Assembly (NCBI GenBank): GCA_020161795.1 | Contig: JAIUOR010000042.1 | Span: forward strand, 1-32,400 | Length of the DNA: 32,400 bases | Origin: Actinomycetota bacterium | GTDB lineage: Bacteria > Actinomycetota > Actinomycetes > Propionibacteriales > Propionibacteriaceae | Direction of reading: 5' to 3' | In this document: positions 26,450 through 32,400 of the stretch, piece by piece | Layout of the letters: the number at the start of each line of letters is the position of its first letter | Numbering within the stretch: position 1 is the stretch's first letter | Notes under the pieces: generated by a model | Databases searched by the model: none | Seen by the model: only the letters and a program-made list of their open reading frames with translations | What the model was told of the DNA's origin: nothing | Position numbers and translations under genes: made by a program

Positions 26450-27358
26450 GTGGCGGCAACGACTGGGCCTGCCGGGGCACGCGAGGTGATCGCCGCCTAC
26501 GTGGCACTGGCCAAGCCGCGCATCATCGAGTTGCTGCTGGTGACCACGGTGCCGGCGATGTTCCTGGCGGTGGGCGGGTTTCCGCCGCTGGGCCTGGTCG
26601 CGGTGACGCTGATCGGTGGGACGCTGGCCGCGGCGAGCGCGAATGTCTTCAACTCGGTGCTCGATGCCGACATCGATGCCGCGATGCGCCGCACCCGGCG
26701 CCGCCCGATGGCCCGCGATCTGGTGGATCGCCGCAAGGCCTACGCCTACGGCGTGGTGCTGGGGATCGCGTCCGTCCTGATCCTCGGTTTCGGCGCGAAC
26801 TGGCTCTCGGCCGGGCTGGCGCTGCTGGCCAACCTCTACTACGTCTTCGTCTACACCCTGGCGCTGAAGCGGCGTACCTCCCAGAACATCGTCTGGGGCG
26901 GCATCGCCGGCTGCTTCCCGCCGCTGATCGGCTGGACGGCCGTCACCGGCTCGGTCGCCTGGCCGCCGCTGGTGCTGTTCGCGATCGTCTTCGCCTGGAC
27001 GCCGCCGCACACCTGGGCGCTGGCGCTGCGCTACCGCGAGGACTACACCGCCGCGCACGTCCCGATGCTGCCGGTCGTCATGCCTCCGGTCGCGGTGGCC
27101 GTCCGGATCTTCGCCTACACGGTGCTCACGGTCGCGGTCAGCCTGCTGCTGTGGCCGGTGGCGGGAACCGGCTGGCTCTACCCGGTGGTTGCCGCCGTCC
27201 TGGGCGCGGTGATGATCGGGGAGTCGATCGCCCTGCTGCTGCGGGCCCGCGCCGGCCTGGTCGACGCCCAGCTCAAGCCGATGCGCCTGTTCCACCTCTC
27301 CAACAGCTACCTGGCCCTGGTCTTCATCGCCGCCGCGATCGACCCACTGGTCTTCTAG
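26450..27358 (+). CDS. ctaB: Protoheme IX farnesyltransferase (heme O synthase)
   Basis: CtaB attaches a farnesyl chain to heme B to make heme O, the precursor of heme A for cytochrome aa3 oxidase. It is an integral membrane prenyltransferase of the UbiA family with about nine helices. Visible are ALAKPRIIELLLVTTVPA near the start, the first aspartate motif NVFNSVLDADIDAAMRRT, RRRPMAR, LKRRTSQNIVWGGIAGCFPP, WTPPHTWALALRYREDY and the late MRLFHLSNSYLAL. The first two thirds match actinobacterial CtaB closely. The exact start is unclear: GTG 26450 gives 302 residues, GTG 26486 is shorter, and ATG 26354 lies upstream of the likely promoter. It ends three bases from the convergent EI24-like gene. 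Confidence 0.94.
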   Translation: MAATTGPAGAREVIAAYVALAKPRIIELLLVTTVPAMFLAVGGFPPLGLVAVTLIGGTLAAASANVFNSVLDADIDAAMRRTRRRPMARDLVDRRKAYAYGVVLGIASVLILGFGANWLSAGLALLANLYYVFVYTLALKRRTSQNIVWGGIAGCFPPLIGWTAVTGSVAWPPLVLFAIVFAWTPPHTWALALRYREDYTAAHVPMLPVVMPPVAVAVRIFAYTVLTVAVSLLLWPVAGTGWLYPVVAAVLGAVMIGESIALLLRARAGLVDAQLKPMRLFHLSNSYLALVFIAAAIDPLVF

Positions 27359-27361
27359 GTC

Positions 27362-28099
27362 TCAGCCCGTCGGCTCGCCGACCAGGGAGCGGGTCAGGCG
27401 GGTGGCGCCGGAGGAGGCTGCGGGCATCATGAACACCGCGCCGCCGGGGATCAGGAAGATCGCCTGGGCGACCAGGCCGAAGCCCAGCACCCGCCACGGC
27501 CGCGAGCGTCTCAGCCGGGCGCGGGCCACCCGGTCGAGACCGCGGCGTTCCAGCGAGTCGGCGGTGAGGCCGGTGGCGAGCAGCCAGCTGGAGAGGACGA
27601 ACCCCGCCACGGCCGCCACCACGGTCCCGATCCCGGGCACCAGGCCGACGAGCCCGACCAGGAGGCCGCCCAGCAGGCCCTGGCCAGCCAGGCGCAGGGC
27701 ATCGCCCAGCCAGGTGCGCCAATCGGCGGAGTGAGCCGGAACCGGGCCGCCCAGCAGCTCGTCGGTCGCGGTCGAGATCCGGGCGTAGAGCGGGTCGCCC
27801 ACCGCGAGCGTGATCGCGGTGTAGCTGACGATCAGCACCAACGCCAGCGCGAGCGTGATGCCCGACGCCATGGCGAATCGCAGCAGCCCGGACACCCATC
27901 CGGGCCAGCCGTCGGCGAAGCCGGTCCAGCCGGGAACGAGACCCACCAGCCAGATGCCCAGCCAGCTCAACAGCCAGACCATGACCACCAGCACGGCCAG
28001 CGCCGGCAGCAGGGCGACCGCCATCAGCCCGGGCCGGCTGCGCCACATGCCGAAGCCGGCGACGAAGCTGCGGGCGCCGGCTGACAACTCGTTCACCAT
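27362..28099 (-). CDS. EI24/CysZ-like integral membrane protein
   Basis: A 245-residue protein with four or more membrane helices. It resembles the EI24 family, which includes the sulfate permease CysZ, mainly in the pattern of an N-terminal MVNELSAGARSFVAGFGMW segment, the YTAITLAVGDPLYARIS motif, a long amphipathic hairpin and the C-terminal FGLVAQAIFLIPGGAVFMMPAA. In actinobacteria such genes are usually annotated only as EI24 domain protein. There are no cysteine or sulfate genes nearby, so sulfate transport is not supported. ATG 28099 lies exactly 7 bases after a TAGGGT box; a GTG nine bases upstream overlaps that box and is unlikely. It sits downstream of the hydrolase gene on the same strand. 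Confidence 0.85.
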   Translation of the reverse strand: MVNELSAGARSFVAGFGMWRSRPGLMAVALLPALAVLVVMVWLLSWLGIWLVGLVPGWTGFADGWPGWVSGLLRFAMASGITLALALVLIVSYTAITLAVGDPLYARISTATDELLGGPVPAHSADWRTWLGDALRLAGQGLLGGLLVGLVGLVPGIGTVVAAVAGFVLSSWLLATGLTADSLERRGLDRVARARLRRSRPWRVLGFGLVAQAIFLIPGGAVFMMPAASSGATRLTRSLVGEPTG

Positions 28100-28106
28100 G
28101 GGCCCC

Positions 28107-28112
28107 ACCCTA
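28107..28112 (-). promoter_or_regulatory. -10 box of the EI24-like gene (TAGGGT), leaderless geometry
   Basis: On the minus strand TAGGGT ends 7 bases before ATG 28099. The box lies in the 22-base gap after the hydrolase stop, so the gene probably has its own promoter rather than extending the ctaA operon. Confidence 0.5.
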
Positions 28113-28121
28113 TGCGCAGGG

Positions 28122-28865
28122 TCAGCCCGTCAGCGCCTCCCGGCAGGCGCGCGCAACCAACTCGGGACGGCGCAGCGGCAGATCGTGGCCGCACCCTTCG
28201 ACGACCTGAAGCGTGCTGCCCGGCAGCGCCTCGTGGGTGGCCCGGGCCGAATCCAGCATGATGCGCCGCTCCCGGGCGCCGACCAGGACGCCGGCCGGGC
28301 CGGGATAGGACGACCAGGCGGGCGGCAGCCGGAAGTCGAGGTTCTCGCGGACGGTGGTCACGAGGGTCTCCCGGGTGACCACCGCGCTGTCGCGCAGGTA
28401 GTCCTCCAGTAACTCCTCGGGGATGCCGAGTTGGGCCGCCTGGGCGCGGGCGAACCCGGGAAGGCTGGCCAGCGGAGCGCTAGCCGACACCAGGGCGAGG
28501 GTGACTCTCGACATCCGTAGAGGCAGGGTCTGGCCGCTGATCACCAGGACGCCCCGCACCAGCTCCGGCCGGGTCGCGGCCAGCAAGATCGCAAGCTGGG
28601 CGCCCAGGGAGAAGCCGGCCACCACGGCACCACCGGGCGCGTGGTGCTCCAGGATCTCCACCAGCTTGCCCAGCGTGCGGCGGTGGGAGCGGTAGGGTTC
28701 ATCCGAGCTGCTGCCGTGGCCCGGCAGATCGGGGACCAGAGCGTGGGCGTTCGCGCCCAGTTCCGCCAGGACCGGACGCCACATCCAGCCCGCCACCCCC
28801 GCGCCGTGCAGGAGGAGCAGGGACGGGCCAGTTCCGGTCTCGGCGAGCTGCATGGCCCGGCTCAC
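28122..28865 (-). CDS. Alpha/beta hydrolase of unknown substrate
   Basis: A 247-residue soluble alpha/beta-hydrolase. It has the oxyanion HGAG motif (LLLLHGAGVAGWMW), VPDLPGHGSSSDEP, the nucleophile elbow GFSLGAQ with the catalytic Ser, and VVEGCGHDLPLRRPE with the catalytic His. A short lid region follows the elbow. These features put it with esterase or MhpC-like hydrolases but do not give the substrate. GTG 28865 overlaps the ctaA stop in a GTGA junction; ATG 28853, four codons later, is the alternative start. Sitting last in an operon with ctaA suggests co-expression with heme A synthesis, but a direct role there is not known to me. Confidence 0.9.
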   Translation of the reverse strand: MSRAMQLAETGTGPSLLLLHGAGVAGWMWRPVLAELGANAHALVPDLPGHGSSSDEPYRSHRRTLGKLVEILEHHAPGGAVVAGFSLGAQLAILLAATRPELVRGVLVISGQTLPLRMSRVTLALVSASAPLASLPGFARAQAAQLGIPEELLEDYLRDSAVVTRETLVTTVRENLDFRLPPAWSSYPGPAGVLVGARERRIMLDSARATHEALPGSTLQVVEGCGHDLPLRRPELVARACREALTG

Positions 28866-29749
28866 GCCGTTGAGGTGCGCCCGGCGATGGGGGTGAGCAG
28901 CCACAGGTGGGCGACGGCCGCGGTGAAGAGCGCGGTGCCGGCCATGTGGAAGGCAACCAGTGCCGGGGGATTGCCCAGGAAGTACTGGATGTAGCCGATC
29001 GCACCCTGGGCCACCGAGATCACGGCCACGACGACCCCGGCCCGCCACACCGCCGGTATCCGGTGGGCCAGGATCAGCAGCCCAGCCAGGGCCAGCAGGG
29101 TCAGCCAGACGCTGATCGAGTGGACACGCGCCGTCAACTCGGGGGAGAGCCCGCTGCGCTCGGCGCCGCCGTCGCCACTGTTCGGCCCGGAGCCGGTGAC
29201 CACGGTGCCCAGCACCACCGCGACCATGCCGAGGCCGAAGACCGCCTGGGCTAGCCAGGCCACGCGTCGCGGCGCCGCCGCCGGGCCCACCGCGCAGGCG
29301 CGGTGGATCAGCGCGACGCACACCACCACCATGGCCACCGAGGCCAGCAGGTGGAGCGAGACCACCCACGGGTTGAGATTCGACAGTACGGAGAAGCCGC
29401 CGATCACCGCCTGGATCGGGACCCCGATGGCGGCGACGAAGGCGAGCCGTCGCAGGTCACGCCGGGGCTGGCCGGCGGCGTCGCGGGCGTACCAGGCGGC
29501 CAGGAAGGTGCCCACCGCCAGGACGATCAGGACGAAGGTGAGCATCCGGTTGCCGAACTCGACGATGGCGTGCGCGCCGGCTTCCGGGTGCGGGACGTAC
29601 GAACCGGGCTCGCACTGCGGCCAGGTGCTGCAGCCCAGGCCGGAACCGGTCACCCGCACCAGGCCCCCGGTGATGATCAGGGTGATGTTCCCCAGCAGCG
29701 AGGCGACCGCCCACCGCTGCATCGCCACCGGTGATTTCAGGACGTCCAT
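28862..29749 (-). CDS. ctaA: Heme A synthase
   Basis: CtaA oxidises the methyl group of heme O to a formyl group, producing heme A for the aa3 terminal oxidase. The 295-residue protein has eight membrane helices. Helix-associated His residues are visible in IVEFGNRMLTF, VVSLHLLASVAMV, ARVHSISVWLTLL and VAFHMAGTALFTA. The first external loop has the Cys pair in GCSTWPQC, typical of Gram-positive CtaA and thought to be redox-active. ATG 29749 follows AAAGGTG and overlaps the ABC permease end by 13 bases. The order ABC ATPase, ABC permease, ctaA is the same as in mycobacteria, so the transporter may serve heme or cytochrome assembly. Confidence 0.95.
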   Translation of the reverse strand: MDVLKSPVAMQRWAVASLLGNITLIITGGLVRVTGSGLGCSTWPQCEPGSYVPHPEAGAHAIVEFGNRMLTFVLIVLAVGTFLAAWYARDAAGQPRRDLRRLAFVAAIGVPIQAVIGGFSVLSNLNPWVVSLHLLASVAMVVVCVALIHRACAVGPAAAPRRVAWLAQAVFGLGMVAVVLGTVVTGSGPNSGDGGAERSGLSPELTARVHSISVWLTLLALAGLLILAHRIPAVWRAGVVVAVISVAQGAIGYIQYFLGNPPALVAFHMAGTALFTAAVAHLWLLTPIAGRTSTA

Positions 29750-30498
29750 CGGAACACCTTTCGGGCCAGCCACAGCACTGCCACCACCCAGACTGTCAGA
29801 ACGGCGAGCGGGAGTGGGTCGGTTTCGCCACCTGCCCAGGCGCGCAGCGTGTCGGCCAGCGCGGTGGTCGGCAGCAGCCCCAGAAGCGGCTGCGCCCAGG
29901 CCGGGAAGGCCGCCGGCGTCACGATCACGCCGAGCGCGGCCCCGGCCAGATAGACCAGATTGCCCAGGGCCAGGGTGAGCTCCGCGCTGGCGAGCCCGGC
30001 CAGGGTCAGCGCCAGCCCGGCGAAGGCGAGCAGCGCCAGTGGCACCGCGGCGACGACCACCAGGGTCTGGGCGAGGGAGGGACGTGGGGCCCAGCCGGTG
30101 GCCAGCGCGACCCCCACCAGCACCGCGGTCTGAGCCAGCGCGAGGGCCGCGAAGGCCACGGCCTTGCCGGTGATCAGGTCGGCTCCGCGCAACGGGGTCG
30201 CGACCAGCCGCTCCAGAACGCCGTAACGCCGTTCGAAGGCGGTGGCCACGGCCAGCGAGGTGAAGCCGGTCGACCACAGCCCGAGCGCGATCACCGAGGC
30301 GGCGAAGGGTTCGCGGTCGACGCCGAACTGGCCGCCGGCGACGGCCTGGCCGATCAGCAGGCCGATCGGTATCACCAAGGCCAGCAGCAGCTGTTCGCCG
30401 TTGCGGGCGACCAGCCGGGCCTCCATGGCGGCATGCCGCAGGATGCGGGCGCGACGCGGCGCGGCGCTCGCGGCGGGGGAGAGGTCGAGCCGGGTCAT
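29737..30498 (-). CDS. ABC-2 type transporter permease
   Basis: A 253-residue membrane protein with about six hydrophobic segments, an N-terminal cytoplasmic tail (MTRLDLSPAASAAPRRARIL) and the ABC-2 pattern ATAFERRYGVLERLVATPL between helices two and three, the usual coupling region. It forms the membrane part of an exporter with the ATPase encoded upstream (ATGA overlap at 30495-30498). ctaA overlaps its 3' end. Orthologous pairs beside ctaA are conserved in actinobacteria and often labelled drug exporters, but the substrate is unproven. Its linkage to heme genes would fit a role in cytochrome biogenesis. Confidence 0.9.
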   Translation of the reverse strand: MTRLDLSPAASAAPRRARILRHAAMEARLVARNGEQLLLALVIPIGLLIGQAVAGGQFGVDREPFAASVIALGLWSTGFTSLAVATAFERRYGVLERLVATPLRGADLITGKAVAFAALALAQTAVLVGVALATGWAPRPSLAQTLVVVAAVPLALLAFAGLALTLAGLASAELTLALGNLVYLAGAALGVIVTPAAFPAWAQPLLGLLPTTALADTLRAWAGGETDPLPLAVLTVWVVAVLWLARKVFRWTS

Positions 30499-31208
30499 GA
30501 CCCCTCCTGCGGCGAGGTGAGCGAGAGGAAGAGCTGCTCCAGGCTGCCGTCGGCGGTGAGTTCGGCGACGGTGCCGTCGGCCACCAGGCGGCCGGCGTCC
30601 AGGAGGTAGACGCGATCGGCCAGCTGCTCGGCCTCGTCCATGTCATGGGTGGTGAGGACGACGGCGACGCCGGCCTCCCGCAGCCGGGCGATCAGCTGCC
30701 ACACCGACCGGCGGGCGTGCGGATCGAGCCCGGCGGTCGGCTCGTCCAGGAAGACCAGCCAGGGGCGTCCGACGATCGCGCCCGCCAGGTTCACCAGCTG
30801 CTGCTGGCCGCCAGAGAGCCGGCGGTAGGGGGTGCCGGCGAAGCCGGCGATGCCGAGCTGTTCGATCAGCGCTGCCGGTGGCAACGGCTCGGCATAGAGG
30901 CTGGCGAGGTACTCCAGCAGCTCGCGGGGACGGACCCCCGACCACGCACCGGTCGACTGCGGCATCAGCCCCACCCGGTCGTTGGCGCCCGGTTCGCCGG
31001 CGAGGCGCCCCAGCACCTCGATGGATCCGCTGCCGGGCCGCAGCAAGCCGGTGCAGCAGCGGATCATGGTGGTCTTGCCAGCACCGTTGGGCCCCAGCAC
31101 GGCGGTCACCTGGCCGGCCGCGGCGCTCAGGCTGAGCTCGTCCAGCACCGCGCGGCCACCCAGCCGCACCGACAGCCCACGAAGCGTCAGTGCTGTCGAT
31201 CCGGCCAC
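30495..31208 (-). CDS. ABC transporter ATP-binding protein
   Basis: A 237-residue ATPase with Walker A GPNGAGKTT, Q-loop region VGLMPQSTGAWS, signature LSGGQQQ, Walker B WLVFLDEPTAGLDP and the switch His in TTHDMDEAEQ. The length and DEPTAGLDPHARR pattern are typical of ABC-2 exporters. GTG 31208 (VAGSTALTL) lies exactly 7 bases after a TAGACT box. An upstream GTG (31226) sits beyond the box and would not be on the mRNA. It heads a four-gene operon with the permease, ctaA and the hydrolase, joined by overlaps of 4, 13 and 4 bases, so the whole unit is likely co-translated. Confidence 0.93.
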   Translation of the reverse strand: MAGSTALTLRGLSVRLGGRAVLDELSLSAAAGQVTAVLGPNGAGKTTMIRCCTGLLRPGSGSIEVLGRLAGEPGANDRVGLMPQSTGAWSGVRPRELLEYLASLYAEPLPPAALIEQLGIAGFAGTPYRRLSGGQQQLVNLAGAIVGRPWLVFLDEPTAGLDPHARRSVWQLIARLREAGVAVVLTTHDMDEAEQLADRVYLLDAGRLVADGTVAELTADGSLEQLFLSLTSPQEGS

Positions 31209-31215
31209 GCTCCGC

Positions 31216-31221
31216 AGTCTA
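31216..31221 (-). promoter_or_regulatory. -10 box of the ABC-ctaA operon (TAGACT), leaderless geometry
   Basis: On the minus strand TAGACT ends 7 bases before GTG 31208. The intervening GCGGAGC puts its GGAG only one base from the start, too close for a ribosome-binding site, so leaderless translation is the best reading. Confidence 0.6.
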
Positions 31222-31273
31222 TTCACCAGACAGTGACCCGCAGAATCCGAGTCGCGGCGCTCCCGGGGAAACG

Positions 31274-31311
31274 GAACGGCCGGTTCCCGGGGGGATGGGA
31301 ACCGGCCGTTC
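31274..31311 (-). terminator. hppA terminator, 15-bp perfect stem
   Basis: GAACGGCCGGTTCCC (31274-31288) pairs perfectly with GGGAACCGGCCGTTC (31297-31311) around an 8-base loop. On the minus strand it begins 9 bases after the hppA stop and separates that gene from the ABC-ctaA operon. It is the longest perfect hairpin in the window. Confidence 0.9.
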
Positions 31312-31320
31312 AGAGAGGGG

Positions 31321-32400
31321 CTAGTCGCGGGGGGATGCGATAGCGTCCTCGACCGTGGGGGCGAGCTCGGGCCCGGGATTGGTGTCCAGGGCGACGAAGT
31401 CGTCACGGGTGAGCATGGGCTGGTCGATCCGCATGCCGTAGAACGAACGCCACACCATGTAGAGGCTGGCCAGGCCGAAGACCACGGCGAGCACCACGTT
31501 GACCGCGTCGGAGAACCCGAAGCGGAGCTCGACGGCCAGCATGCCGAACAGGGTGGTGAACTTGATGACCGGGTTCAGCGCCACCGAGCTGGTGTCCTTG
31601 AACGGGTCGCCCACGGTGTCGCCCACGATCGAGGCGTCGTGCAGGTCGGTGCCCTTGGCCTGCAGGTCGACCTCGACGATCTTCTTCGCGTTGTCCCAGG
31701 CGCCACCGGCGTTGGCCATGAAGATGGCCTGGTAGAGCCCGAAGATGGCGATCGAGATCAAGTAGCCGATGAAGAAGAACGGCTCCACGAAGGCGAACGC
31801 CAAGGTGGCGAAGAAGATGCCCAGGAAGATGTTGAACATACCCTTCTGGGCGTACTGGGTGCAGATCTCGACGACCTTGCGGGAGTCCTTGACCGACGCC
31901 TTCTCCGACGATTCCAGGTTGATGTTGTTCTTGATGAACTCCACCGCGCGGAACGAACCGGTCGTCACGGCCTGCATCGAAGCACCGGTGAACCAGTAGA
32001 TCACCGCGCCGCCGACCAGCAGGCCCAGCAGGAAGGGCACGTGCAGCAGCGACAGCTTGTCGATGTCGTGCACCAGCCGGCCGGTGAGGTTCATCAGGAT
32101 CGCGAAGATCATCGTGGTGGCGCCCACCGCGGCGGTACCGATCAGCACCGGCTTGGCGGTCGCCTTGAAGGTGTTGCCGGCGCCGTCGTTGGCCTCGAGC
32201 AGGTACTTGGCCCGCTCGAAGTTCGGCGTGATGCCGTACTCCTGCTGCAGCTCCTCTTCGATGCCGGGGATCTGCTCGATCTGCGACAGCTCGTAGACGG
32301 ACTGGGCGTTGTCGGTGACCGGGCCGTAGGAGTCGACCGCGATGGTGACCGGGCCCATGCCCAGGAAGCCGAAGGCGACCAGGCCGAGGGCGAAGATGCC
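31321..32400 (-). CDS. hppA: Membrane-bound pyrophosphatase, C-terminal part
   Basis: The gene runs off the right edge; 359 C-terminal residues are seen. These enzymes hydrolyse pyrophosphate and pump H+ or Na+ across the membrane. The core motifs DSYGPVTDNA and GDTVGDPFKDTSS hold Asp residues that bind Mg-pyrophosphate. A Lys follows in GNTFKATAK, the position whose Lys marks K+-independent enzymes. Compared with the usual family, a stretch of about 20 extra residues (around IEEELQQEYGITPNFERAK) lies between DNA and GNT, and the following PVLIGTAAVGATTM differs from the common KGYAIGSAAL. This places it in a divergent branch (see findings). The C-terminus is a soluble tail ending in ASPRD, followed by a strong terminator. 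Confidence 0.95.
   Translation of the reverse strand, partial: GIFALGLVAFGFLGMGPVTIAVDSYGPVTDNAQSVYELSQIEQIPGIEEELQQEYGITPNFERAKYLLEANDGAGNTFKATAKPVLIGTAAVGATTMIFAILMNLTGRLVHDIDKLSLLHVPFLLGLLVGGAVIYWFTGASMQAVTTGSFRAVEFIKNNINLESSEKASVKDSRKVVEICTQYAQKGMFNIFLGIFFATLAFAFVEPFFFIGYLISIAIFGLYQAIFMANAGGAWDNAKKIVEVDLQAKGTDLHDASIVGDTVGDPFKDTSSVALNPVIKFTTLFGMLAVELRFGFSDAVNVVLAVVFGLASLYMVWRSFYGMRIDQPMLTRDDFVALDTNPGPELAPTVEDAIASPRD

Overview
The window is very GC-rich and densely coded. It carries markers of Actinomycetota: RbpA, WhiA, OpcA, a mycothiol-type maleylpyruvate isomerase, and an ABC pair ahead of ctaA. Housekeeping gene order resembles that of mycobacteria and propionibacteria. A member of Propionibacteriales is my best guess, but that is inference. 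There is no phage, insertion sequence, CRISPR array, tRNA or rRNA, and no gene-free stretch exceeds 300 bases.

Layout. Bases 1-4464 (+): 3' end of rpsA and its terminator, a one-pass membrane protein, coaE, uvrB. Bases 4573-9649: terC (+), a mycothiol-dependent enzyme (-), uvrA (+) and a Rieske lipoprotein (-); both plus/minus pairs overlap tail to tail. Bases 9806-15474 (+): uvrC, a 14-helix drug-type MFS transporter where rapZ usually lies, yvcK, whiA. Bases 15703-19553 (+): gap-pgk-tpiA, then secG and rbpA. Bases 19647-22850 (-): zwf-opcA-pgl (oxidative pentose phosphate branch). Bases 22895-25605 (-): an ECF importer (S, T and double ATPase subunits). Bases 25768-27358 (+): a HemG-type protoporphyrinogen oxidase, then ctaB. 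Bases 27362-31208 (-): an EI24/CysZ-like membrane protein, and an ABC ATPase-permease-ctaA-hydrolase operon. Bases 31321-32400 (-): 3' part of a membrane pyrophosphatase with an unusual sequence.

How the genes work together. UvrA, UvrB and UvrC make the complete nucleotide excision repair nuclease, each from its own promoter. Gap, Pgk and TpiA form lower glycolysis, facing the NADPH-producing Zwf-OpcA-Pgl operon. HemG, CtaB and CtaA would cover protoporphyrin formation, heme O and heme A for an aa3-type oxidase. YvcK and WhiA link carbon metabolism, envelope and development.

Main observations. (1) Several genes share one promoter layout, a TANNNT -10 box exactly 7 nt before the start codon, implying leaderless mRNAs; two further instances start tiny ORFs that overlap the starts of uvrC and yvcK. 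(2) Two gene ends (whiA, rbpA) carry a 64-65 nt hairpin-containing insert between perfect 14-15 bp direct repeats of the gene end. (3) HemG is a gammaproteobacterial-type enzyme, unexpected in an actinobacterium. (4) The pyrophosphatase belongs by motif to a divergent clade. Nothing here is a clear new multi-gene system; the gene-end elements and the leaderless mini-ORFs are the best candidates for undescribed biology.
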